A stretch of DNA of 56,952 nt from an uncultured Eubacteriales bacterium (GTDB lineage Bacteria > Bacillota > Clostridia > Peptostreptococcales > Anaerovoracaceae). Below are positions 43,601-51,986 of this stretch, piece after piece. The translations under genes were made by a program, and so were the position numbers. The stretch is taken from contig CADCHO010000011.1 in assembly GCA_902801255.1 (NCBI GenBank), positions 1 through 56,952 of the forward strand, in the 5' to 3' direction. Under the pieces are notes generated by a model, which was not told where the DNA came from, made no database searches, and saw nothing but the letters and a program-made list of their open reading frames with translations. Each line of letters opens with the position of its first letter. Position 1 is the stretch's first letter.

Positions 43601-46600
43601 TGTAACCTCATCGTTTGTCAGTGCTGTTCCGTCATAGACCTTCTCGTCATCTGCAGAGGTCAGGGTTACTTCTCTCTTGCTGATCTCGAGTGTTCCGTCT
43701 ACGATCACGAACTCTACGTTAGTGAAGTTTTTGTTTTTGTTTGTGAAGTCGGATGCTTTCAGATCCATCGGATATGAACCTGCATCTGTTCCGGATACAC
43801 TTGCATTTCCGCTGAATGTGAAGTCTGCTTCTGTGTACAGTGGGTTGCTGATCGATACATCGTAGCCCGTTGCGGACTTCTCTGTTCCGTCATACTTTCC
43901 GCTGCCGCTGTGCTCAGTGATCGTGACTGTCACCTTTTCCGTTACAGGTGTGACTGTCAGTGTACCGAATACTGTTTCGATGACATAGTTTCCGGCATTT
44001 ACACCTTCATTGAGTGCATATGTGAACGTGTTGTTATGTTCTTCGCCGCCTACCTCGGTCTGGCTTCCGGTTACTGTTGTAGTATAGCCGTCACCATCTA
44101 CAAAGCCGTCGCCGCTTACTGTAACCTCATCGTTTGTCAGAGCTGTTCCGTCATAGACCTTCTCGTCATCTGCAGAGGTCAGGGTTACTTCTCTCTTGCT
44201 GATCTCAAGCGTTCCGTCTACGATCACGAACTCGACGTCAGTGAAGTTGTCGTTAATGTTTGTGAAGTCGGATGCCTTCAGATCCATCGGATATGAACCG
44301 GCATTTGTTCCCTTCACTTCTGCAGTTCCGCTGAATGTGAAGTCTGCTTCTGTGTACGCCGGGTTGTCGGCCGATACATCGTAGCCCGTTACAGTCTTCT
44401 CGGTTCCGTCATACTTCTCGCTGCCGCTGTGCTCAGTGATCGTGACCGTCACCTTGTCGGTTACTGCTGTTACTGTAAGTGCTTCAAGATTATCGATAAG
44501 CTTGTAGTTAGCAGAATTTGTCTCACCCCAGTCAATTTCATAGGTATTGTAGCTGGAGCCGGCATCTGTCTGACTTCCTGTTACTGTGAATGTAATGTTG
44601 TCTCCGGTATCAAGAGTGACCGGTCCAGGAACAGCGCTCTCAGCTTCAATCCAGTTTCCGCCAATGTTTTCTGTCCAGTAACTGTAATCAATCTTAGCTC
44701 CCTCGGATTTTGTCAGAGCTGTTCCATCGTATTCTTTCTCATCAGAAGGTGTAGTAACGGTTAATGGGAGCGGTACGATCTTCAGAATGCTGTCACGAGC
44801 ATAAAGAGTTATCGCATAGTTCTTGTCAGCCATCATGGCTTTATCGTCAACGGTTACTGCTGAAACTTTTGCTTTCTGTGCATCACCGGATACGATATAT
44901 GTTCCGGCATCCTTCTCAGAGATCAGTGCTCCGTCTGTTCCATACAGTGCACTCCAGATCGCATCACCATATTTTGCTTTAAATAAGCTGCGCGCATCAC
45001 TTGTGATGTTGATATACGCTGAGCCAGGATTATCATTAAAGTGCTGCTTATTAGGATTTGTGAAACCTGCATTGAATGTCTGACCTGTATAGTAATTTGC
45101 TCCGCCAAGGCTTCCTGAGTGGGTTGTCCAGCGGTCAGCCTGAATGCTGAGGAATACGCTTACAGGCTTTACTGTGAGTGAACCAGGTACATACACAATG
45201 CTGTAATACTCAGCAGGTGCAGTTGTGTCTGTTGTTCCCAGTGTGATAACTGCATTTACAGGTGTAGTTGCACTTGTGCCGGCATTCGTCTGTGAACCGG
45301 AGAATTCTACATAAGCGAGAACATCTCCACGTGCAATGCCTGTCACAGTTGCATCGCCAACACCCATGCTCTTAAGTTCAGTGCCGTCATATGCCTTCGT
45401 TTTGTCGTTAGCAAGAATGATCAGCTTCTTCTGGTAATAGATGTTGATCTTGATCTCACCTTCATTGCCAACAATCTGATAGGCTGCTTCAGGCGCTGTG
45501 GTTGTACCATCTAAGTATGCATGGTGATATACAAACCCTTCCGGAGCTTTGTTCTGTACCGTGAAAGTATCGCCCTTCTCAACATATGTTACGTCTGTGT
45601 CATGGATTGAATCTCCATCCATATCGAAGTAATTGACCGTAATCTTTACTGTTGTATAAGGTACATACTCAAATGTAATTGTGTTACCTGTAAGAGCAAG
45701 TTTGAGCTCTTTAGACGACTCTGTCGGTCTGTAGTGCGTGTTGATGATATCTTCATCATCAGTCTGTGTGGCAATGTATTCCTTATCTGCCGCTACTGCA
45801 AGTTCAAGTACATTTGTTGTTGAACCGGAAACTGTAACTTTCCTGGATTCAGCAACCTTGATTTCCGGGTGATCCTTAAGCACATAATTAACTGTGTACT
45901 CAAGTTCTTCCGGAATAGTGTAGTAGTAGAAAGTGATAACATTGTCTTCATCGTTGAATGAAAGTTCCAGTGTTTCAGAGTTCTTATCTGCTACATGACC
46001 TGCAACAGATGGTGCCTCCTCAGTTACTTCCTGCCCTTCCGCAAATTTAGGATCGGAAACAACCTTGTCAGGAAGAACGCTGGTTGTTGAGTCCTTTTCA
46101 TAGTAATGAACCGTGTACTTTATGGTCTTCTGAGCCCAGTGAGCATAAAGGGTAATATCCTCAGTTACCGGTTTTGTCCAGTCATAAGGAGATCCCGTCT
46201 CATCAGCAGCAGTATACCATCCCTGGAATGTGTAATTATCCTTTGTCGGGTCCGCAGGTGCAGTTGCATAGAAGCCGTACTCTTCTTCCTGTGCTTCTAC
46301 TGCAGATCCGCCCTGAGAGTCGAATGTGACTGTACGGTTCGGGAACTCGAATGCTCCGTAAAGGACGAGGCCTGCAGGCATCTTGTTGCCGCCTGCGTAA
46401 GGACTTGTATGCGCCTGGTCAGTATACCAACCCTTCCAGTTTGCACCTTCCATAGGAGCAGAAGGAACATTGCCTGTGAGATAGCTTGAAATGTCGTTCC
46501 CAAGTGTAACATCCTGAGTGCTGATTAAAGTTCCATCATAGTTATAGAATGTCAGAGGGTATTTTTCAGCATCGTAGTAGAAGTTGAAACGTGTATAAGT

Positions 46601-49600
46601 GTAGTTATTTCCATAATTACTGAAGTATCTCTCCCACGTATAATTGAAGCTGCTATAAGTACCGTTCTGCGTTCTGCTGTGAGTTGCTGTGTAACCTGCC
46701 TTGGAATATCCTTCAATTTCATACCAGTCATCCACATTACTGAGATAGTTATACCGCATGTCGATCGACTTAACACGGCCGTATGTTTTGCCGTTATATG
46801 TTGTCGTGGCATCGCCTTCTGTATAGTTCTGGAGCCAGTACTCAAGATGCTGGTAATAGCTGGCACTATCAGCATGGTGATATACATAAATAGTATTCGC
46901 CGGACTGGTGTTAGTGCGTACACTGAGCGACGGCATGATCGTCAGGCTCTTGAACTTACTGTTGTTCTGGTTGTTATAACTCCAGCTTCCGGAATGACGA
47001 TTGAACTGATTTGTCCATGCCTGAGTAATATCTGCACCGTATTTTGCAGTGACAGATGCACTGTATCCAGATGTCTGGGATACTAACGTATAAACATTAC
47101 GGCTGTAACGAACGGTAACAACCGTTGTTCCGTTAGCAAGGACCGTCTCTGTAGTGGAATCCTTAAACGTGAAGTTCGTTGTATCCAGATCGTCAGGTCT
47201 TGTACCAGGCGCACCAGCGGTAGCTGCTGTCATAGTAACAGTACTGTCTGTTGGCGCCTGCTTTGTAACTGTTGCAAGATATGAATAACCATCATCGTTC
47301 GCATTCTCGATCATGTAAACGATCTTATATTCACTCTGAGCAGGCTCCCACTTAGCATAAAGAGTCGTGTTCTCTTCAAGTGTAAACGGATCGCTTGCTG
47401 CCTGTGCATAGTCGGCATCCTTATACCATCCATCAAACGTATATCCGCTGCGAGTTGCTGTAGCAGGTAATGTGATCTGGGTACCATAAGGTGCTGTTAC
47501 TGCATCAATATATGCACCGCTTCCTACATTGTAGGAAAGTGTGAAATCTCTGCGCGTATAGTAAACTTTCAGTTCCTGATTTGCATCTCCTGTAATGGTG
47601 ACGTTTTCATCACGTCTTTCAAAATCTGCATAATCAAATGCTTTGATTTCAGGTGTAACCTTAGAGTTCTTAACGCCTACTTTATCTTCAGTATCGATGA
47701 GCTCGTATCCATCTCCGGATAACGATTTCAGGTAATGTCCTACTTTGTACTGCGCATCTGCAGCAACATACTCATCTTCTACAGTGTAAACATACTTCTT
47801 TGTATCTTCATCTTTTTTAAACTGATCCTTGCTGACCGTAATTGTCGGCTGGCTTGGATAGTAGATCGGGGAGCCCGCAACTTCCTCTGCAGTTGCTGTT
47901 GCCGGTGCTGTCACCGTATAGTCAAAGTCACTCTCAATCAGGTCGAATACCTGACTTGCTATTTCGACTCTTTCAGCACCATTCATATAGTAATAGTTCA
48001 CAGTGAGCTCATACTCATCAAGTGACTTGAATACTGCTACTGCATCGAAGGATTCTGTAACAGTGTATCCAGGCTCAACAACTACTTCCGGATCAGATCC
48101 GTCAACCGCCCAGTGATCAAACTCTTTACCTTCCTCGAAAGGATCATCAGGGAAGTTGGTGAGCTTGTCTCCGACATTGAGGTCAACGAAGTACTGTGAC
48201 TTCTCGGTAATGATATCGCCATTATCGTCCTTAACCAGGAACCTTACTGTGACCTGTCCTTTAAAGAAAGCATAGAGAGTAAGGTCTTCGTTTACTGTTG
48301 AATCAGCAGTATACTGTGTTCCCTGTCCGTCAGGCTCTGTGAACCAGCCTTCGAATGTTGCTCCGGCCTTGGTAGGGTCTGTAGGAAGAACGATAGTCGT
48401 TCCTGTAGCAGTTGTCATCTGCTCATACTGAGCACCGTCCACCATGAACGTTACTGTAAAGATGTTCTGCTCATATACAGGTACAACCACAGTGTCTGCA
48501 GAAACTACAGTGCCAACAGGGAAATCATTATCTGTTCCCTGGACAACCCATTTACCAACCTGATTTGGTTTCTCAGGTACTGCAGGATACTCTTCATTTC
48601 CGACAGCAAAGCCGTTGTCGATACTTACTACGACATCCTTAAGTGTAGTTCCGTCATCTTTAAGGAATGATACTGTATAAGTAATCTTCTCACCCCTGTC
48701 AACAACAGCGGTAAATGGCTCTGTAACAACAGTATCTGCTGTTACTTCTGTCGATGTGCCTGCAACAACCCACCTTGTGGTATATCCCGGTATTTCCGGT
48801 ACCTTTGGAAGCTTGCTGCCGATTTTTTCGCCTTTAGCTACTTCAACTTCATCCGGGGACTGTGGCTCCTCAGGTTCAGTTGTAGAATCGAAGACGACTG
48901 TTATCATTTCACTGTTTTCATCAGTAAAATGTGCAGTAATTGTGAGGTTCTGGGTAACTTCCTCACCACCCATATACTGTGTGTCATCGACAAACCATCC
49001 GGCGAACTTTTTACCATCGACTACAGGGTCTGCAGGGAGTTTAAGAGATTCACCCGCATTGTATGTGTCTGTATGATAGATCTCAACTTCTTCGTCACCC
49101 TTTGGAACCACAAACGCAACAGTGAATGCTGCTCTTGTAGCCTTAGCAGAAGTCATCTTCTCATAGTATGGCACTACATTGATCTTGCCATCTTTAGCTC
49201 TGTCGACATCAATTTTACTTCCGTCGTAGATTATATCGCTTGCAGATGCGTTCCATGTACCATTGAATGTACCGTATGCCCAGAACGCAATGTAGTCTTC
49301 GCGTGCGATAGTTTCCGGAAGAGTTCCGAAGTCATCGCCATCTTTGACTTCTCTTGTTGAGATGATCTGACCATCACCGTCACGGAAGTTGACAGTAAAT
49401 GTTTCCTCATCTTTTTTCTCTTCCTCTCCAGGTTCAGCAGTGAGTGAGACTACATTCTCATCAGCTGCCGGTGCTTCTGTGACCTGATCAGCGTTAGCCT
49501 GATTATCAGTTGCCTGATCATTGCTTTCGCCCTGGTCCTTCTCGTCTGAAGCAGGAGGGTCTGTGCCCGACGCCTCGCGAGGCGGTTCTTCATCCCTTTG

Positions 49601-49870
49601 TTTCTCCGGAGCTGCTTCTACCTTCTCTTCTTTCTTTTCAGAAGAAGGAGCAGAAGCAGCTTTTTCCTGAACCGCTGAAGTGTCAGCCGACTTTTTAGGT
49701 TCGGCCTTGACAGTTTCACCGCTTCCGGAATCAGCTTCGCCAGCAGCTAACTCAGGCGCGTCTGCATTTTCGTCAGCGAGGGTGAACACCGGCGAAGGCA
49801 TATACGTGACCAGCATAGCTGCGCACAGAAGAAACGCAAGGGATCTTTTAAGATTCTTGTACTTCTCCAT
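40610..49870 (-). CDS. Giant secreted repeat protein (B-repeat / MBG-like / DUF11-like adhesin)
   Basis: 3,086 residues from the ATG at 49870, chosen because AAAGGAGGAATTAACA precedes it and a signal peptide (KRSLAFLLCAAMLVTYMPS) follows. Residues 35-155: acidic low complexity. About 155-1300: several Listeria-Bacteroides B-repeats (GWYTDADG-like, e.g. FEGWFTEPDGQGTQYTADST, FDGWYKDADY) and a Tyr/Asn-rich stretch near 930-1100. About 1480-1800: MBG-like YDGT units. 1802-2321: three copies of a 171-173-residue double MBG-like unit. 2327-2882: one divergent and four related DUF11-type domains. 2884-2914: Pro-Gly repeats. C-terminus: a helix after ATPLAAGTWALINLIS, an acidic loop, two more helices and a Asp-rich tail, with no LPxTG motif. 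Probably a surface adhesin or stalk. Confidence 0.85.
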   Translation of the reverse strand: MEKYKNLKRSLAFLLCAAMLVTYMPSPVFTLADENADAPELAAGEADSGSGETVKAEPKKSADTSAVQEKAASAPSSEKKEEKVEAAPEKQRDEEPPREASGTDPPASDEKDQGESNDQATDNQANADQVTEAPAADENVVSLTAEPGEEEKKDEETFTVNFRDGDGQIISTREVKDGDDFGTLPETIAREDYIAFWAYGTFNGTWNASASDIIYDGSKIDVDRAKDGKINVVPYYEKMTSAKATRAAFTVAFVVPKGDEEVEIYHTDTYNAGESLKLPADPVVDGKKFAGWFVDDTQYMGGEEVTQNLTITAHFTDENSEMITVVFDSTTEPEEPQSPDEVEVAKGEKIGSKLPKVPEIPGYTTRWVVAGTSTEVTADTVVTEPFTAVVDRGEKITYTVSFLKDDGTTLKDVVVSIDNGFAVGNEEYPAVPEKPNQVGKWVVQGTDNDFPVGTVVSADTVVVPVYEQNIFTVTFMVDGAQYEQMTTATGTTIVLPTDPTKAGATFEGWFTEPDGQGTQYTADSTVNEDLTLYAFFKGQVTVRFLVKDDNGDIITEKSQYFVDLNVGDKLTNFPDDPFEEGKEFDHWAVDGSDPEVVVEPGYTVTESFDAVAVFKSLDEYELTVNYYYMNGAERVEIASQVFDLIESDFDYTVTAPATATAEEVAGSPIYYPSQPTITVSKDQFKKDEDTKKYVYTVEDEYVAADAQYKVGHYLKSLSGDGYELIDTEDKVGVKNSKVTPEIKAFDYADFERRDENVTITGDANQELKVYYTRRDFTLSYNVGSGAYIDAVTAPYGTQITLPATATRSGYTFDGWYKDADYAQAASDPFTLEENTTLYAKWEPAQSEYKIVYMIENANDDGYSYLATVTKQAPTDSTVTMTAATAGAPGTRPDDLDTTNFTFKDSTTETVLANGTTVVTVRYSRNVYTLVSQTSGYSASVTAKYGADITQAWTNQFNRHSGSWSYNNQNNSKFKSLTIMPSLSVRTNTSPANTIYVYHHADSASYYQHLEYWLQNYTEGDATTTYNGKTYGRVKSIDMRYNYLSNVDDWYEIEGYSKAGYTATHSRTQNGTYSSFNYTWERYFSNYGNNYTYTRFNFYYDAEKYPLTFYNYDGTLISTQDVTLGNDISSYLTGNVPSAPMEGANWKGWYTDQAHTSPYAGGNKMPAGLVLYGAFEFPNRTVTFDSQGGSAVEAQEEEYGFYATAPADPTKDNYTFQGWYTAADETGSPYDWTKPVTEDITLYAHWAQKTIKYTVHYYEKDSTTSVLPDKVVSDPKFAEGQEVTEEAPSVAGHVADKNSETLELSFNDEDNVITFYYYTIPEELEYTVNYVLKDHPEIKVAESRKVTVSGSTTNVLELAVAADKEYIATQTDDEDIINTHYRPTESSKELKLALTGNTITFEYVPYTTVKITVNYFDMDGDSIHDTDVTYVEKGDTFTVQNKAPEGFVYHHAYLDGTTTAPEAAYQIVGNEGEIKINIYYQKKLIILANDKTKAYDGTELKSMGVGDATVTGIARGDVLAYVEFSGSQTNAGTSATTPVNAVITLGTTDTTAPAEYYSIVYVPGSLTVKPVSVFLSIQADRWTTHSGSLGGANYYTGQTFNAGFTNPNKQHFNDNPGSAYINITSDARSLFKAKYGDAIWSALYGTDGALISEKDAGTYIVSGDAQKAKVSAVTVDDKAMMADKNYAITLYARDSILKIVPLPLTVTTPSDEKEYDGTALTKSEGAKIDYSYWTENIGGNWIEAESAVPGPVTLDTGDNITFTVTGSQTDAGSSYNTYEIDWGETNSANYKLIDNLEALTVTAVTDKVTVTITEHSGSEKYDGTEKTVTGYDVSADNPAYTEADFTFSGTAEVKGTNAGSYPMDLKASDFTNINDNFTDVEFVIVDGTLEISKREVTLTSADDEKVYDGTALTNDEVTVSGDGFVDGDGYTTTVTGSQTEVGGEEHNNTFTYALNEGVNAGNYVIETVFGTLTVTPVTEKVTVTITEHSGSGKYDGTEKSATGYDVSISNPLYTEADFTFSGNASVSGTDAGSYPMDLKASDFTNKNKNFTNVEFVIVDGTLEISKREVTLTSADDEKVYDGTALTNDEVTVGGDGFASGEGAVFNVTGSQTEVGSSANTFTYTLNEGTKADNYTITKTEGTLEVTAMTDKVTVTITEHSGSEKYDGTEKTVTGYDVSISNPMYTEADFTFSGTAEVKGTDAGSYPMDLKASDFTNTNGNFNNVEFVIVDGTLEISKRAVTLTSADDKKVYDGKALTNNEVTVSGDGFAEGEGAAYDVTGSQTLVGSSANTFTYTLNEGTKADNYEITKTEGTLTVTDGSGDDEDPVDDDLVVTKTVDDTAYSAGQTVTFGITATNIYDEARTITLSEIAGVTLAQSVFENVAAGETIETTATYTITEADVLNGKFTNTVTATIGDGITKEAKATANTVKANGHITISKETTNTPANGETYALGETITYKITATNDGNLTITDIVITDELTGDEWKLASLAPGASKDYTASYTVTEADILAGKVLNVATATGKSPDPENPDVPVTPGTKEDPTDDPNGHITINKTTTSTPANGSKYALGETISYKITVVNDGNLTITDITVTDELTGDEWKLESLAPGASKDYTTSYTVTEADILAGKVLNVATAKGTSPDPEEPEVPVTPGTKEDPTDDPNGHITVNKTTTSTPANGSKYALGETISYKIAAVNDGNLTITDIVVTDELTKDEWTIASLAPGASREFTAGHKVTEADIIAGKVLNVATAKGTSPDPEEPEVPVTPGTKEDPTESQNPSIGITKTANVTSGVMQGGVVTYTITVTNKGNVTLSNINVTDSLVSFSGNTGKIASLAPGYSVTLTYNYTVTAANVAAGSVVNTATATGTAPNGATPTASASAIVYTQAPTPGPGPTPGPGPGPGPGPGPGPGVTPAGPAAPADGAAAAAIDDQPVPEVTPEVEIEEPATPLAAGTWALINLISAILTTLGAAVALFRKKEEDDEDEEDEDAQKNMDKANDEEEDEEDDNRGKKMLAAKLAGAVAGIAAPITFILTEDMSLPMAMIDKWTLLMLVMLAAQVVTAILNKKASELDDDDDDEGAEAPEAAAN
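41545..42590 (-). repeat. Three 345-bp tandem repeats inside the giant gene (DUF11-like domains)
   Basis: Near-identical DNA blocks recur with a period of exactly 345 bp (115 codons); for example GTTCCAGGTGTTACCGGTAC recurs at about 41568, 41913 and 42258. Each encodes NGHITVNKTTTSTPANGSKY-like starts, a KVLNVATAKGTSPDPEEPEV-like end and a TPGTKEDPTDDPNG linker. The near-identity at DNA level implies recent duplication or gene conversion. Confidence 0.85.
42910..44465 (-). repeat. Three 513-519-bp tandem repeats inside the giant gene (MBG-like double domains)
   Basis: The block beginning CGTAGCCCGTT recurs at 43348, 43861 and 44380, giving periods of 513 and 519 bp. Each encodes TVTITEHSGSEKYDGTEK..., YPMDLKASDFTN... 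and EISKREVTLTSADDEKVYDG..., i.e. two YDGT-type (MBG-like) domains per unit. Confidence 0.85.
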
Positions 49871-49974
49871 TGTTAATTCCTCCTTTAATGGAAAAAAGTA
49901 GAAATAAGTTATACTTAGCCATCCGACTTTGTTCTGGCTACAATTGAATTCTAGCATTATTAGAGTCATAAAAA

Positions 49975-50001
49975 ACGTCATTAATATATCTATTATGACG
50001 A
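49975..50001 (-). promoter_or_regulatory. CGTCAT-N13-ATGACG dyad near the giant-gene promoter region
   Basis: CGTCAT at 49976-49981 and ATGACG at 49995-50000 form an interrupted dyad about 105-130 nt upstream of the giant-gene start. A similar dyad lies 205 bp further upstream. Likely regulator-binding site; the regulator is unknown. Confidence 0.5.
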
Positions 50002-50179
50002 AAAATAGATTTTTTAACGACGTTTTTCTGTTAATGTCTTAGTATTTTGTTGTATCTCAAGCAAGTGCAGGTGTCCTGCCTGCAACCTAATAAAAGCTGT
50101 CCCTATGCGAATTTTTCGCCCGGATTTAGTATCTGGGCAATTATACAGTGATATAATATCATTATTAACGTCATCATTT

Positions 50180-50207
50180 ACGTCATTTTATATATTATAT
50201 ATGACGT
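50180..50207 (-). promoter_or_regulatory. ACGTCAT-N14-ATGACGT dyad, distal
   Basis: Perfect 7-bp arms ACGTCAT (50180-50186) and ATGACGT (50201-50207) around an AT-only 14-nt centre; another ACGTCAT begins at 50168. The rest of 49871-50292 contains no gene; it is very AT-rich and should hold the promoter of the giant gene, but no convincing -35/-10 pair could be fixed. Confidence 0.5.
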
Positions 50208-50292
50208 TTTAATTGATGCAATAAAATGCCACTTTGCTATAAATCAAAGAGGCACACAAAGTGATCCTGAAGCAAAAATGACAATAAAAAAC

Positions 50293-50319
50293 GAGGAAAC
50301 CAATTTAACTGATTTCCTC
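50293..50319 (-). terminator. Terminator of the fibre operon
   Basis: On the minus strand GAGGAAATC...GGTTTCCTC forms a 9-bp stem (one G-T pair) with a 9-nt loop, followed by GTTTTTTA. It lies about 50 nt after the stop of the last operon gene. Confidence 0.82.
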
Positions 50320-50367
50320 ATTTTTGTTTAGCTTGTATGACTCGACTCAGAATGATGGGAACTCTGA

Positions 50368-51243
50368 TTATTCTTCAGTATCCTCGTCTCTTCTGCGTCT
50401 TGCGATAGCCAGTGCTGCTGCAGCTATTGCTACTACTGCTGCTGCTCCGCCGCCTATCAGTCCCCAGTTGGTGCTTGCCTTCGGCGTTTTGTTATCGTCG
50501 ATTGCTGTTGTGCCATCCGGGTTGTCTGTTGTAGGTGTATCACCGTTATCGATGTCTACGAGATCAGCAGGTCCTGCTGCAGGTACTGCTCCGTCTCCGA
50601 TGGCTGCTCCGCCAGCTCCGGCTCCGGCCGCTCCGCCAGCTCCGATGTTGCCTTGAGCATCTACTTCATAGTAGTAGAAGGTGAATACATTAGCGCCGCC
50701 CTTAGTTATGGTACCTGTAATGTTGTATGCCTGTGGCAGATAGTTCTCTACATACTTGTAAGCTACTACAGGCTTGGCTCCATCGACTCCGTAATGCGTC
50801 TCCGAAGGAAGCAGGTTTGTTCCATTGGATGCATTCACATAGTTGATGGTGTACGCTACCATATTTGACTTAAGTCCATAAGCTACTACGAGATCGACAT
50901 CTTCGTTCTCTTCTGAAAGAACTATTGCCTTGTCGAGAAGTCCGCCTGCTCCGTTATTGTTATCGTGACCTGCCTTCTTGAGGCCGATTACGAAGTGATC
51001 CGGATCAGGTGGAGTGACTTCCTTTTCTTCGCCATTGATTTTGATCTTATTTACGTCAGGATTTGTAGTCACAGGCTCTGCAGAAGTGATCTTATTAGGG
51101 ACACCCTTGATCGATCCTCTTCCGCCGGAAACTGTCATTTTGTATTCATAGCCATCAGCAGCGAAAACGCTGACTGCCATTGTTCCGAGGATCAGGCATA
51201 CCGTCATTGCCAGGACAGCTATTCTCTGCATTCTTTTCATCAT
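50368..51243 (-). CDS. Secreted, membrane-anchored MucBP-like protein
   Basis: 291 residues. A signal peptide (MQRIAVLAMTVCLILGTMAV, cleaved near SVFAAD) leads into a mature beta-rich region. Residues about 130-200 (MVAYTINYVNASNGTNLLPS ... FTFYYYEVD) match the MucBP-like/B-repeat pattern seen in mucin-binding proteins. An Ala/Gly-rich linker (residues 200-225) and a Pro/Thr/Asp linker follow, then one helix (NWGLIGGGAAAVVAIAAAAL) and an RRRRDEDTEE tail; there is no LPxTG motif, so the helix itself probably anchors it. Its start overlaps the stop of the preceding gene (ATGA). Last gene of the fibre operon. Confidence 0.8.
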   Translation of the reverse strand: MMKRMQRIAVLAMTVCLILGTMAVSVFAADGYEYKMTVSGGRGSIKGVPNKITSAEPVTTNPDVNKIKINGEEKEVTPPDPDHFVIGLKKAGHDNNNGAGGLLDKAIVLSEENEDVDLVVAYGLKSNMVAYTINYVNASNGTNLLPSETHYGVDGAKPVVAYKYVENYLPQAYNITGTITKGGANVFTFYYYEVDAQGNIGAGGAAGAGAGGAAIGDGAVPAAGPADLVDIDNGDTPTTDNPDGTTAIDDNKTPKASTNWGLIGGGAAAVVAIAAAALAIARRRRDEDTEE

Positions 51244-51971
51244 GCCTCCTCACCGTCCTTTCTGTCTCTCTTGTAGCTCAGGATCGCAAGGCTCAGCAGG
51301 ATCGCTGCTCCCGCAAAAACTGCGATAGGGATGAACAGATTGGTTTCATCTCCTGTATTAACGGCTTTGCGATGTTTGACTACGTCCTCACCGACAGCGG
51401 TCTTCTCTACAGCATATGCGATCCTCAGCTGGCCGCCCTTATTCTGATAGATGTTCGCCTGAGACTCTCCATCGAGAGCAACGGTCAGAGTAGTTGTGCC
51501 GCTCTCTCCCGGTTTGAGTGTATCGATGTACAGCCAGTCGCCGGTAGCATTAGTAGCACTCTTGAGGCCCTTATCCTTTGTGTCCGGATTGGCACTATCG
51601 TATCCTGCAACAGCCTTGCTGCTGAAAATGGTTACTGCCCCTTCCTTCTTGCCGTTGTTGACGAGCTCATAAGTATAACCACCATTTACCGCGCCCTGAT
51701 CTTCGAGTGCTTGTACTACCTGGTTCTCAAGGTACCACTCTGTGGAGTCTTCGCTGTCATTCTTGTATGTGAACGTGAATGTCATGCTGTCTCCAGGCTG
51801 CAGATTAGCGATCGCTTCATCGATAGTTGCAGCTGCTTTGGTGTTGTTGATCTTGCTGCCATTATAGCTGAACGTTCCGCCATCATATGATTCGGCGAAT
51901 GCTGCCTGACTCATCATGAGTACTGTCATGAGGGCCAGCAGAAGTGTTGTAAATCTATTGATCTTCTTCAT
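51240..51971 (-). CDS. Secreted protein with degenerate sortase-like signal (fibre operon)
   Basis: 243 residues. Signal peptide MKKINRFTTLLLALMTVLMM with cleavage near QAAFAES. The body is beta-rich with no Cys. The C-terminus KAVNTGDETN, then the helix LFIPIAVFAGAAILLSLAIL, then YKRDRKDGEEA has the layout of a cell-wall sorting signal (TG, hydrophobic helix, positive tail), but the pentapeptide is AVNTG without the usual Leu-Pro; a noncanonical sortase substrate or a simple membrane anchor are both possible. The name of the domain is not recognised. It lies 15 nt after a TasA-like gene. Confidence 0.75.
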   Translation of the reverse strand: MKKINRFTTLLLALMTVLMMSQAAFAESYDGGTFSYNGSKINNTKAAATIDEAIANLQPGDSMTFTFTYKNDSEDSTEWYLENQVVQALEDQGAVNGGYTYELVNNGKKEGAVTIFSSKAVAGYDSANPDTKDKGLKSATNATGDWLYIDTLKPGESGTTTLTVALDGESQANIYQNKGGQLRIAYAVEKTAVGEDVVKHRKAVNTGDETNLFIPIAVFAGAAILLSLAILSYKRDRKDGEEA

Positions 51972-51986
51972 CTTTACCGCCCTCCT

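Noticed and set aside
41545-44465. CRISPR-like regular repeats
   Set aside because: Repeat periods of 345 and 513-519 bp are in-frame protein domains; no short repeats with unique spacers and no cas genes.
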